Positions 26,872 through 34,344 of a DNA stretch of 64,000 nt are shown here, one piece after another. This DNA is from Lacibacter sp. H375. GTDB lineage: Bacteria > Bacteroidota > Bacteroidia > Chitinophagales > Chitinophagaceae. A program made the position numbers and the translations under genes. Under the pieces are notes generated by a model. It was not told the origin of the DNA. It searched no databases and was given only the letters and a program-made list of their open reading frames with translations. The DNA is taken from positions 4,030,001 to 4,094,000 of the forward strand of contig NZ_JBBKTT010000001.1 in NCBI RefSeq assembly GCF_037892425.1, read 5' to 3'. The first letter of the stretch is position 1, and each line of letters starts with the position of its first letter.

Positions 26872-26907
26872 CGTTCTTTGATTTGAAAAGTGGGTAAAAG
26901 TAAGCAA

Positions 26908-27975
26908 TTAAGCGTTTCTATTCACACAGTTCAAATCTTCGAAGGCAACTTCAAGACGTTTGATAAAGCTTTCTTCGCCTTTGCGTAACCAAACACGGGG
27001 ATCGTAATGTTTTTTATTAGGGCTATCAGGACCTTCGGGGTTACCGAGCTGACCTTGCAAGTAGCCTTCGTTCTTTTTGTAATTGTTGAGAATACCTTCC
27101 CAGAATGCCCATTGAAGATCGGTGTCAATATTCATTTTAATAGCACCGTAGCTGATGGCTTCACGGATCTGGTGTTGGGGAGAACCGCTACCGCCATGAA
27201 ATACGAAGTAAACTGGTTTTGGTCCGGTACCTAATTTTTTCTCAATATGCACCTGGCTGTTATGTAAAATGATTGGAGTTAACTGTACGTTGCCGGATTT
27301 ATAAACACCGTGTACATTACCAAAAGCTGCTGCAACGGTAAAGAGTTTGCCAACTTTGCTTAACTCAGTATAAGCATATTCAACATGCGCCGGTTGTGTG
27401 TAAAGTTTTTCATTATCAACATCGCTATTATCTACACCATCTTCTTCACCTCCGGTAACACCCAGTTCAATTTCAATACCCATTCCCAATGGAGCCATGC
27501 GTTTGAAATATTCTACTGAAGTGTGAATGTTTTCTTCCAATGGCTCTTCGCTGAGATCAAGCATGTGCGAAGAGAAGAGTGGTTGGCCTTTTTCTTTTTT
27601 GAATTCAACGCCTGCATCAATTAATCCGCTGATCCATGGTAACCATTTTTTTGCAGCATGATCAGTGTGTAATACTACAGGCACACCATAATATTTTGCT
27701 ACGTTATGAATATGTAATGCACCGGAAATTGCACCACTGATATTTCCCTGTAATTTATCGTTTGGCATTCCTTTACCGGCAATGAATTGTGCACCGCCGT
27801 TTGAGAATTGAATGATCACGGGAGAGTTTACCTTCGCTGCTGTTTCAAGCGTGGCATTGATTGTATTTGTACCAATTGTATTTACTGCGGGAAGTGCAAA
27901 CTGATTATCTTTTGCATCTTTTAATAATGCTTCCAGTTCTTCACCAAAAAGGACGCCGGCTCTGTACTTGCTCAT
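26908..27975 (-). CDS. fbaA: class II fructose-bisphosphate aldolase
   Basis: 355-aa zinc-dependent aldolase that splits fructose-1,6-bisphosphate in glycolysis and joins trioses in gluconeogenesis. The metal-binding HTDHAAKKWLPW (His near residue 108-111), IEIELGVTGGEEDGVDN, and VFHGGSGSPQHQIREAISYGAIKMNIDTDLQWAFW are the family landmarks. The length and the inserted segments fit the type IIA group (E. coli FbaA-like). It is upstream of accD in the same transcript. Confidence 0.95.
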   Translation of the reverse strand: MSKYRAGVLFGEELEALLKDAKDNQFALPAVNTIGTNTINATLETAAKVNSPVIIQFSNGGAQFIAGKGMPNDKLQGNISGAISGALHIHNVAKYYGVPVVLHTDHAAKKWLPWISGLIDAGVEFKKEKGQPLFSSHMLDLSEEPLEENIHTSVEYFKRMAPLGMGIEIELGVTGGEEDGVDNSDVDNEKLYTQPAHVEYAYTELSKVGKLFTVAAAFGNVHGVYKSGNVQLTPIILHNSQVHIEKKLGTGPKPVYFVFHGGSGSPQHQIREAISYGAIKMNIDTDLQWAFWEGILNNYKKNEGYLQGQLGNPEGPDSPNKKHYDPRVWLRKGEESFIKRLEVAFEDLNCVNRNA

Positions 27976-28004
27976 AATTAAAATATTAATAGTAGTTGAA
28001 AAAG

Positions 28005-28020
28005 ACGGATCAAGATCCGT
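28005..28020 (-). terminator. possible terminator before fbaA
   Basis: ACGGATC-AA-GATCCGT hairpin; the minus strand continues CTTTTTC. It lies 81 bases after the stop of the GT-C-like gene and within the fbaA leader. Confidence 0.4.
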
Positions 28021-28100
28021 ATTAAAGCGCCGCTAAGATAGTTAAATACTGGTTAGCAGCTTTTAGGAATGGCAACTTTTTACAGCTTTACAAACGTGTA

Positions 28101-29618
28101 TTAGTAAAAGCTCAAAACAAGTAAGCCCGTTTGTAATTCAACTTGTTTTACTGCTGCTTTCGCAATTTCTCCACTGAGGAATGCTTCCTTTTCCTGTTGA
28201 GAAGTATAATAGAAAAAGTAATACCTGACACTATGTTGCCTGATCTCCGTCAGTAATTCTTTTGTATAATAAGAAGGTTTGGTGATGGTGTAAAATTGGT
28301 TCTTTGACAGATAAGCAAACACCATGCACTCATCCACTTTAGCGTTTGATGTAAACGATCCTTTTATTTGTTGCTGCTTCATTTGCTCAGCAGTATCAAA
28401 AATGCTTTTGTGACCATACACCTGATCTTTTAGTTGATTAATTGGTTCAAGTAAAAAGCTTCCAAAGAAAAATGACCAAACAAATAAACGTTGCCACTTA
28501 TTCATCTGCACCTGCAGAAACGATTGTTGCATCAAAAAAGCGCCTGCAATAAAAAAGATAAAAGATGTTGCCCAGATAAATCTCGTTTCCAGATGCAGCA
28601 ATAAATAACCTGATGGCAATGCCAGCATCCCAATAAGCAAATACAACCACTCTCTTGTTTTGTGTTTGAAGTACATAAAACCACTCACAAAGAATATTGC
28701 AGGTGCCAGAAACGAAAGATCATGTATACATTTTAACCATGCCTGAAAATTGAACAGCACAACTCTTATTTGGTGCAACGCAACGGTTAAAAAAGGAACC
28801 GATTGCAGGTTATCAACTTTTACATGCCAGGGATCTTCCCACACTGATGATGAACCTTCATGCGGTGGCGTTTGCATCACAGGGCCAGGCAGAGGTTCAC
28901 CGGTAAAATTCCAATGTGCATTGAATTTTCCAAAAGCAATCATCCATTCACCATATTTCCAATGCAAGGCTATTAACCAAGGAAACGTAAAAAGAAAAAA
29001 TGTAAAGAAGCCTGCAGCAAGTTGTTTCACTGCATTGCTTCGGTTTGGATTCAGAAAAATATGAATGACCAGGAAATGAAAAATAAAGAACGGAAAGCCA
29101 TACGATTTGGCGAGATAGAATAAAGCGCCAAGAAAACCCGCCAGTAAATTTTTAGTAATGCTTTCAAAGAAATCTTCCTGCTTAATAAGATTGAAATAAA
29201 TAAGTAAAAGGAAGACAAGCAATGCATCGGCTGCCAATTCAAAATAACAATAGTGAAGCAGTATGATGACACTTGTAAACTGGATGGCTGATTTCAACCA
29301 ATCGTCTAATAAAAATTTATTGACTAAGGAATAAACAGCATACAACGAGCCAAGAGAGAAAATAAGGTTACTGATCTTAAATGCAGACCAATCGTTTAAC
29401 CCTGATTTAAGCAAAGGCACTACCAACCATGAATGCAAGGGATTCCAGAAACCATTCACTGCAAGTTTCCATTCGCCTTTTAGATAGTGATGTGCCACTT
29501 CCATATAACCAACCGCATCAAGATCGGATACGTATTGATAAAGCGGCCACGTAACAGCAAACAGGATACAGAACAGGGCAAGTGAAAACGGAAGTCGTTG
29601 TTTATGCAGTAAGTTCAT
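28101..29618 (-). CDS. GT-C-like polytopic membrane protein
   Basis: 505-aa membrane protein with about 10 to 12 hydrophobic segments. Near the N-terminus, after the first segment, is SDLDAVGYMEVAHHYLKGEWKLAVNGFWNPLHSWL, the periplasmic-loop pattern with a conserved Asp that resembles glycosyltransferase family 39/ArnT-like enzymes, which use polyprenyl-phosphate sugars. The C-terminal 120 residues are soluble. No other signature was seen, so the enzyme call is tentative. Its first 17 bases overlap the end of the upstream BtuF-like gene. Confidence 0.68.
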   Translation of the reverse strand: MNLLHKQRLPFSLALFCILFAVTWPLYQYVSDLDAVGYMEVAHHYLKGEWKLAVNGFWNPLHSWLVVPLLKSGLNDWSAFKISNLIFSLGSLYAVYSLVNKFLLDDWLKSAIQFTSVIILLHYCYFELAADALLVFLLLIYFNLIKQEDFFESITKNLLAGFLGALFYLAKSYGFPFFIFHFLVIHIFLNPNRSNAVKQLAAGFFTFFLFTFPWLIALHWKYGEWMIAFGKFNAHWNFTGEPLPGPVMQTPPHEGSSSVWEDPWHVKVDNLQSVPFLTVALHQIRVVLFNFQAWLKCIHDLSFLAPAIFFVSGFMYFKHKTREWLYLLIGMLALPSGYLLLHLETRFIWATSFIFFIAGAFLMQQSFLQVQMNKWQRLFVWSFFFGSFLLEPINQLKDQVYGHKSIFDTAEQMKQQQIKGSFTSNAKVDECMVFAYLSKNQFYTITKPSYYTKELLTEIRQHSVRYYFFYYTSQQEKEAFLSGEIAKAAVKQVELQTGLLVLSFY

Positions 29619-30429
29619 CGCTTAAAAATAAGCTTTCTCTTAGTTTCATGAAATATTCGGGTGCATATAAAGTTCTGCTGCCATACCAACTAAACAATTC
29701 ACCATCAACAATTTTACAAACAGGCAATTGCTGAAGTCTATTTTGCTGCATCCACTCCTGTATGAATGCATCAATATGTTTTTGTTTGAAAGGAAATGGT
29801 TCTGAAGAAAATAACACAGCTTCAACATCTCGTTTCATCAACTCTTCAACAGTAACGGCAGGATACCGTTGTTCGGAAGCAAATACATTTTCAAAACCGG
29901 CCAATTGCATCATATGATTAATAAATGTATCGCCACCTACAGTCATGTACGGCTCTTGCCAGATTAGATATGTAGCTTTGATGGGCTTTGTAATAAAAGG
30001 TAACTCCAAAAAACTATTCTGAATTTTGTTGATGAGTTCTTGTGCTTTAGCTGGTCGATCCGTAAGGAAGCCCAGATGTTCAATTACTTCATAACTGTCT
30101 TGTAGATTACTGACATCACTGCAATAAACCGGGCAAAATTGTTGAACAGCCTCTACCTGCTCTTTTACATTTTCTTCTTTGCTGGCAATGACCAGATCAG
30201 GCTTTAACGATTCGATTAATGGAAGGTTCAATTGTTTAGTTCCGCCAATTCTTGTTTTGTTTCTGAACCATTCTTCAGGATGCACGCAAAACTTGGTGAT
30301 GCCGATGACCTCATCGTGTAAAACAAGATCAAATAATAATTCAGTGAGTGATGGAACGAGGGAAATGATCCGTTGGGGTGGGAAAGGGATAGATATAAAA
30401 TTGCCTGTTTGGTCCTGAACTTGTTTCAT
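29602..30429 (-). CDS. BtuF-like helical-backbone metal-receptor protein, no signal peptide
   Basis: 275-aa protein with the fold of cobalamin or siderophore binding proteins: RIISLVPSLTELLFDL near the N-terminus, ESLKPDLVIASKEENVKEQVEAV, a long backbone helix (about 120-145) and YLIWQEPYMTVGGDTFINHMMQLAGFENVF. Substrate-binding proteins of this class are normally periplasmic, but the sequence begins MKQVQDQTGNFISIPF without any signal peptide, so it appears cytoplasmic. No ABC permease or ATPase is nearby. Role unknown; cobalamin or metal chelate handling is plausible only by fold. Confidence 0.78.
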   Translation of the reverse strand: MKQVQDQTGNFISIPFPPQRIISLVPSLTELLFDLVLHDEVIGITKFCVHPEEWFRNKTRIGGTKQLNLPLIESLKPDLVIASKEENVKEQVEAVQQFCPVYCSDVSNLQDSYEVIEHLGFLTDRPAKAQELINKIQNSFLELPFITKPIKATYLIWQEPYMTVGGDTFINHMMQLAGFENVFASEQRYPAVTVEELMKRDVEAVLFSSEPFPFKQKHIDAFIQEWMQQNRLQQLPVCKIVDGELFSWYGSRTLYAPEYFMKLRESLFLSDELTA

Positions 30430-30579
30430 TTCATTTTCAAACAGGCAATTTAATTAATTCAGCGGTTCCTTTGGTGTTTGATGGTTTTCCTTGGTACGAA
30501 ATTTAATTTTACTAATTCAAAGGATTTTGGAACCCTGCATGTCTTTCTTTCAGAATATCTCCTTTTTACGGGCAGATAA

Positions 30580-31021
30580 AAAGAAAAAAAGATCTGGATT
30601 TCAAAGGATGTTAGTTTGGATTTTACTTGGTTTTCTTAGGATCCAGATCTTTTTAATAAAGCCTTTTTTGGTCTCTTGGTTTCCGCAACAGAATGTTCTG
30701 TTTTGGTGGCTTTTGGTTCTTCTTCGGACGTTAGGATAGGTCGGTTCTTCGGTTAGGATGTTTGGATTTTTCTTTGGTTTTTCTTCGGACGTTTGGACTT
30801 TTTTGGTTCTTCTTTAGGATTATTGGTGGTTTCTTCAGTTAGGACATCATTGGATTTTTCAACGGTTTTTTGGTTTTCTTACAGGTTGTTGGATTAAAAC
30901 TATTTCTTAAAAACGGAAGTCGACTGATATTGGATTTTTAATTCTGGTTTTTTAATGGATTTGGATATCAAGTCTAAGTGTTTTTCTTAAATCAGCAGTT
31001 TGATTGTGTTTCAATCAACTT
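30580..31021 (-). ncRNA. candidate A/C-rich non-coding RNA (or relic of a Lys/Pro-rich gene)
   Basis: A leftward unit inside an 825-base gene-free stretch. A promoter at 31028-31058 should start RNA near 31021, and a 14-bp stem (30586-30599 with 30641-30654) followed by a U-rich tract at 30590-30578 should end it. The RNA is rich in A and C and poor in G. Between 30596 and 30965 it has 18 UCC triplets, many as UCCAA or UCCUAA followed by GAAGAA and ACC, giving degenerate units of 20-30 bases. The 5' end 31024-31012 can pair over 13 positions (two G-U) with 30926-30914, just before UUUUU. All minus-strand frames are broken by stops, but parts read like a Lys/Pro/Glu-rich protein, so a decayed gene is the main alternative. 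Confidence 0.4.
30586..30654 (-). terminator. long-loop terminator of the candidate RNA
   Basis: Arms AAAAAGATCTGGAT (30586-30599) and ATCCAGATCTTTTT (30641-30654) are perfect complements over 14 bp with a 41-base loop. On the minus strand the stem runs into a 13-base tract with twelve U. Confidence 0.6.
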
Positions 31022-31027
31022 CCGATA

Positions 31028-31058
31028 CAAAAGTAAAGGGACTGTTAAGACTTTACAA
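31028..31058 (-). promoter_or_regulatory. Bacteroidota-type promoter of the candidate RNA
   Basis: On the minus strand TTG (31058-31056), a 20-base spacer, then TACTTTTG (31035-31028), a full match to TANNTTTG. No gene starts within 590 bases downstream. Confidence 0.6.
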
Positions 31059-31101
31059 GAGCACTATTTCTCTTTTTCCCAGCGTCGGTATTTACCCCGT
31101 C

Positions 31102-31119
31102 ATGCGTAGAACTACGCAT
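31102..31119. promoter_or_regulatory. perfect 18-bp palindrome, possible operator
   Basis: ATGCGTAG-AA-CTACGCAT, upstream of the leftward promoter by about 45 bases. It may be a dimer binding site for a regulator, or a stem; no U tract follows it. Confidence 0.45.
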
Positions 31120-31200
31120 CTCAATTCCGTGTACTTACGTCTCCAATCCAATTATTCTACTAATACCTGCGCATTTCAGCCGTAAAAGACTCCTTAAAAC

Positions 31201-31230
31201 AATAAAGCCGCTGTTTGCAGCGGCCTTATT
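31201..31230 (-). terminator. terminator after cystathionine beta-synthase gene
   Basis: 13-base arms (AATAAAGCCGCTG / CAGCGGCCTTATT) with a 4-base loop. The one imperfect position is a G-U pair only in the minus-strand RNA, which is also followed by a U-rich stretch. Confidence 0.85.
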
Positions 31231-31254
31231 TATTGCTTAACATTATTGTAAATC

Positions 31255-32613
31255 TTACTTCGCCAGGGATTGAATGATGTCGTACTTGGTAACAATATGA
31301 AAATTGCCGGCCTCATCCTTACTTAATACGGCCCCATTCTCTTTGCTGATGAGTGTACTAAGTCGCTCAATAGGTGTATCAAATGCAACAATGGGCAATG
31401 GAGCTTCCATTACGGCCTCAACACTTGCGTGTTTTATTTCGGGATTGGAAAATACTTTATTGAATAACCCATTTTCAGAAATGGAACCAACCTGACCTTC
31501 GCCATTAATAACAGGTATTTGTTCAATATCGTATTTCTTCATCAGTTCTACTGCTTCTGCAACTGTGTGCGTGGGTTCAATACTGATCAGTCGGTTATGT
31601 GCACGTGAAGAAACAATGTCTTTAAATGTTTTTACATCGAGAAAACCACGTTCCATCATCCACTGATCATTATACACCTTACCAACATAGCGACTGCCAT
31701 GATCATGAAACACACAAACAACAAGATCATCTTTCTTTAAACGGTCTTTCAATTGCATCAATCCCTGCAAACAACTTCCTGCGCTGTAGCCGCAGAACAA
31801 ACCTTCTTCTTTTGCAAGGCGGCGAGCCATAATAGCACCGTCTTTATCTGTTACCTGTTCAAAATGGTCGATCACGCTCATATCATAATTCTTCGGTACA
31901 AAGTCTTCACCAAACCCTTCGCTTATATATGGATGAACTTCGCCCATATCAATTTCACCGGTGCGGAAATATTTTGTAAGTAAAGAGCCATACACATCTA
32001 TGGCCCATACCTGTATGTTTGGATTTTTTTCCTTCAGGTATTTTGCAGCACCTGTAATAGTACCACCTGTTCCTGCAGTGCAAACAAAGTGTGTGATCTT
32101 ACCATCGGTTTGCTCCCAAATTTCCGGGCCTGTTGTTTCGTAATGTGCTAACCTGTTTGCAAGATTATCATATTGATTCATGTGTAAGGAATTAGGAACT
32201 TCCTTTGCCAGCCTTGCTGCCACACTGTAATAACTACGTGGATCTTCGGGTAAAACATTTGTTGGGCAAACAATTACTTCTGCACCAACAGCCTTTAAAA
32301 TGTCAGCTTTTTCTTTCGATTGTTTATCGGTAGTGACGAAAATACATTTGTAACCTTTTACTACTGCAGCCAATGCAAGCCCCATACCTGTGTTGCCACT
32401 AGTGCCTTCAATGATAGTGCCGCCGGGTTTTAATCTACCTTCCTGTTCAGCAACTTCAACCATCTTTAACGCCATGCGGTCTTTAATGGAATTGCCAGGA
32501 TTGAAATAATCAACCTTGGCGGCAACAGTGCAGGGAAGTTGGCGGGTAATTTTATTTAACCTGATGATAGGTGTGTTCCCGATTGTTTCGAGAATATTGT
32601 TCTTGATATTCAT
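31255..32613 (-). CDS. cystathionine beta-synthase with tandem CBS domains
   Basis: 452-aa PLP enzyme of the cysteine synthase/cystathionine beta-synthase family, acting in cysteine or homocysteine metabolism. The PLP lysine is in GNSIKDRMA (Lys44), the phosphate-binding loop is EGTSGNTGMG (69-78), and FVCTAGTGGTITGAAKYL follows. Unlike plain CysK, it carries a C-terminal pair of CBS domains (about 335-452: LISIEPTHTVAEAVELMKKYDIEQIPVINGEGQVGSIS...), expected to bind adenosyl ligands and regulate activity. O-acetylserine-type substrates are an alternative. It is followed by a terminator and then the gene-free locus. Confidence 0.88.
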   Translation of the reverse strand: MNIKNNILETIGNTPIIRLNKITRQLPCTVAAKVDYFNPGNSIKDRMALKMVEVAEQEGRLKPGGTIIEGTSGNTGMGLALAAVVKGYKCIFVTTDKQSKEKADILKAVGAEVIVCPTNVLPEDPRSYYSVAARLAKEVPNSLHMNQYDNLANRLAHYETTGPEIWEQTDGKITHFVCTAGTGGTITGAAKYLKEKNPNIQVWAIDVYGSLLTKYFRTGEIDMGEVHPYISEGFGEDFVPKNYDMSVIDHFEQVTDKDGAIMARRLAKEEGLFCGYSAGSCLQGLMQLKDRLKKDDLVVCVFHDHGSRYVGKVYNDQWMMERGFLDVKTFKDIVSSRAHNRLISIEPTHTVAEAVELMKKYDIEQIPVINGEGQVGSISENGLFNKVFSNPEIKHASVEAVMEAPLPIVAFDTPIERLSTLISKENGAVLSKDEAGNFHIVTKYDIIQSLAK

Positions 32614-32665
32614 ATCGCAACCATGCTTTTTAGGTGGCGAAGTTACGATGAATACCCGAGTGTAG

Positions 32666-33169
32666 TTACACGGCCTTCTTATTGCGACGCACGTAACGAT
32701 CCAGATAGAGTAACCCCATCACAACATTTAACATTAATAATACGTTGAGCCAAGTACTGTTAAGGAGTAGTTTATAATCGAAAGACAAAGATGGTAATTG
32801 ATAACCTTCACTAGTTCCTGTTGATGAAGACCAATCGATCAATGTAAAACCATAGATCAGAAATCCAACTATCGTAACAATAAAAAATAACCCAATAGAG
32901 CGAATGATGTTTTTATTGATGTATTGTTTTGTTGCGGGTGCCGGTTGTAAACCTTTTAATTGATCCATTACATTCATAGTGAAACGCATGGAAGGTTGCT
33001 CCAGTTCCATATCTGCCTTCAACAGTTGATTGATCTCTTTTAACTCACTGTACTTTGCTCGCCATATTGCATCAGCAGCAATCATTTGCTCTACAAAAGC
33101 AACTTCTTCATTTGAAGAGCTGCCATCAATATAACCCCAGATCTTTTCTTCCATTTGTTGAGTTTGCAT
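32666..33169 (-). CDS. putative anti-sigma factor (membrane)
   Basis: 167-aa protein directly downstream (10 bases) of an ECF sigma gene. Residues 1-90 are a soluble helical region (EEKIWGYIDGSSSNEEVAFVEQMIAADAIWRAKYSELKEI) similar in layout to anti-sigma domains, followed by two membrane segments (about 88-110 and 138-158). It lacks the HxxxCxxC zinc motif of ZAS-type anti-sigma factors. The role is inferred from position. The start may be the first ATG or the second (MEEKIW, five codons later). Confidence 0.68.
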   Translation of the reverse strand: MQTQQMEEKIWGYIDGSSSNEEVAFVEQMIAADAIWRAKYSELKEINQLLKADMELEQPSMRFTMNVMDQLKGLQPAPATKQYINKNIIRSIGLFFIVTIVGFLIYGFTLIDWSSSTGTSEGYQLPSLSFDYKLLLNSTWLNVLLMLNVVMGLLYLDRYVRRNKKAV

Positions 33170-33179
33170 ACAAACGATT

Positions 33180-33767
33180 TTAAGAATGAATATAATCTTC
33201 TACTTCAACAGAAAAATGCTGTTCCATTTTTTCTCTCAGCTTTTGCCTGGCCCTGTGCAATTTTACTTTTGCATTATTAGGTTGTATTCCCAATATCAAA
33301 CCAATTTCCTCCAGGCTTTGTTCGCCTTTGTAAAATAACAGCAACAGTTTTGCATCATCAGGTGGGAGGAGGGCAATGGCATCATTCACCATTTTTATTT
33401 TCGATTTTTCTTCCACGATATTAGCCTTCATGCCAGCATCCTGTTGATCAGCCAATTCAAATACATGATCCTGGTCGATAGAATGCACCTGTAATTTCTT
33501 CTTACGCAAAAAGGTTAAGCACAGCGATGTTACAATTGTATACAACCATGTGCTGAACTTTGCGTCACCCCGGTAATCATTTAAACAACGATATGCTTTA
33601 ATAAAAGCATTTTGCGCCAGCTCCTCCGCATCTTCCCGGTTCTTTGCATACCGAAAAGCAATTGTGAAAACGAAAGACTGGTAACGGTTAACGATAACCT
33701 CGTATGCCCGTTGGTCGCCCTTTAGCACCCGGGTGATGATCTCCTTATCCGTTGAGCCATTATCCAT
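33180..33767 (-). CDS. ECF-type RNA polymerase sigma factor
   Basis: 195-aa sigma-70 family factor of the extracytoplasmic-function type. Region 2 includes YEVIVNRYQSFVFTIAFRYAKNREDAEELAQNAFIKAYRCLNDYRGDAKFSTWLYTIVTSLCLTFLR (about 23-88), with the core-binding and -10 recognition helices. Region 4 includes LLLFYKGEQSLEEIGLILGIQPNNAKVKLHRARQKLREKM (about 146-185), a helix-turn-helix for the -35 element. The first gene of a two-gene unit with a putative anti-sigma partner. The stimulus and target genes cannot be read from the window. Confidence 0.92.
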   Translation of the reverse strand: MDNGSTDKEIITRVLKGDQRAYEVIVNRYQSFVFTIAFRYAKNREDAEELAQNAFIKAYRCLNDYRGDAKFSTWLYTIVTSLCLTFLRKKKLQVHSIDQDHVFELADQQDAGMKANIVEEKSKIKMVNDAIALLPPDDAKLLLLFYKGEQSLEEIGLILGIQPNNAKVKLHRARQKLREKMEQHFSVEVEDYIHS

Positions 33768-33938
33768 ATCTCTGGTTTAGACGCCGCCTGGAACAAGCAG
33801 GTTACAGTTGTATTATAAAGTTGAAAAGATTTTTTCGAATCAGCGATTTTTAAAAAATTCTTCCAAAATCTGTAACCGGGTAAACTAAGCCGTAGTCATA
33901 GATGCTGTACACATTTTAAAAACAAAAAATCAATTACT

Positions 33939-34286
33939 ATGGGTCCTGCTGAAGTTTTAATTCCGATACTGGTTCCGCTGGGAGCAATGGCGTTGGCATT
34001 TGGTCTATTCTATTTAAGGAATAAAGAAAACATGTCGATGATCGAAAAAGGGATGAATCCAAAAGAATTCGCCAACCGCCCTGCACCATATCGCAATCTG
34101 AAGTGGGGATTGTTGCTGGTGGGTGCAGGCATTGGACTATTCCTTGCTTATGTTCTGCACACGTATGTATTAAAAATCGATGAAGAAAACCCGGTGATGT
34201 ACTTTTCTATGATCGGTATTTTTGGTGGACTAGGCCTCATTTATTCTTACCGCATCGAGAAAAAGGAAATACTGGATAAAGAATAA
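33939..34286 (+). CDS. DUF6249-like small membrane protein
   Basis: 115-aa protein with three hydrophobic segments (residues 5-25, 52-72 and 86-103). Between the first two is the conserved NKENMSMIEKGMNPKEF, found in a family (DUF6249) that often accompanies ECF sigma/anti-sigma genes in Bacteroidota. Here it is divergent from, and adjacent to, such a pair. Function unknown. It ends at a bidirectional terminator. Confidence 0.72.
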   Translation: MGPAEVLIPILVPLGAMALAFGLFYLRNKENMSMIEKGMNPKEFANRPAPYRNLKWGLLLVGAGIGLFLAYVLHTYVLKIDEENPVMYFSMIGIFGGLGLIYSYRIEKKEILDKE

Positions 34287-34309
34287 CATACCTCAACAAC
34301 CTTATCAGA

Positions 34310-34343
34310 CGAATAAAGCCCCGCAATTGCGAGGCTTTATTCG
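34310..34343. terminator. bidirectional terminator
   Basis: Perfect 11-bp arms (CGAATAAAGCC / GGCTTTATTCG) around an inner CGCAATTGCG, with T-rich flanks on both strands, between two convergent genes. Confidence 0.88.
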
Positions 34344-34344
34344 T

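Noticed and set aside
30491-30739. 82-codon open frame on the plus strand.
   Set aside because: Low-complexity hydrophobic product from a T-rich strand with no leader and no family resemblance.
30595-30965. Plus strand of the gene-free locus read as a GGA-rich CsrA/RsmA sponge RNA (18 GGA triplets).
   Set aside because: The promoter and the U-tract of the terminator point to the minus strand, and CsrA is not usual in Bacteroidota; no CsrA gene is in the window.
30430-31200. tmRNA, RNase P RNA, SRP RNA or 6S RNA in the gene-free locus.
   Set aside because: No tag peptide or tRNA-like end, no conserved RNase P core, no SRP loop, and no long closed stem with central bubble; the sequence is too poor in G.
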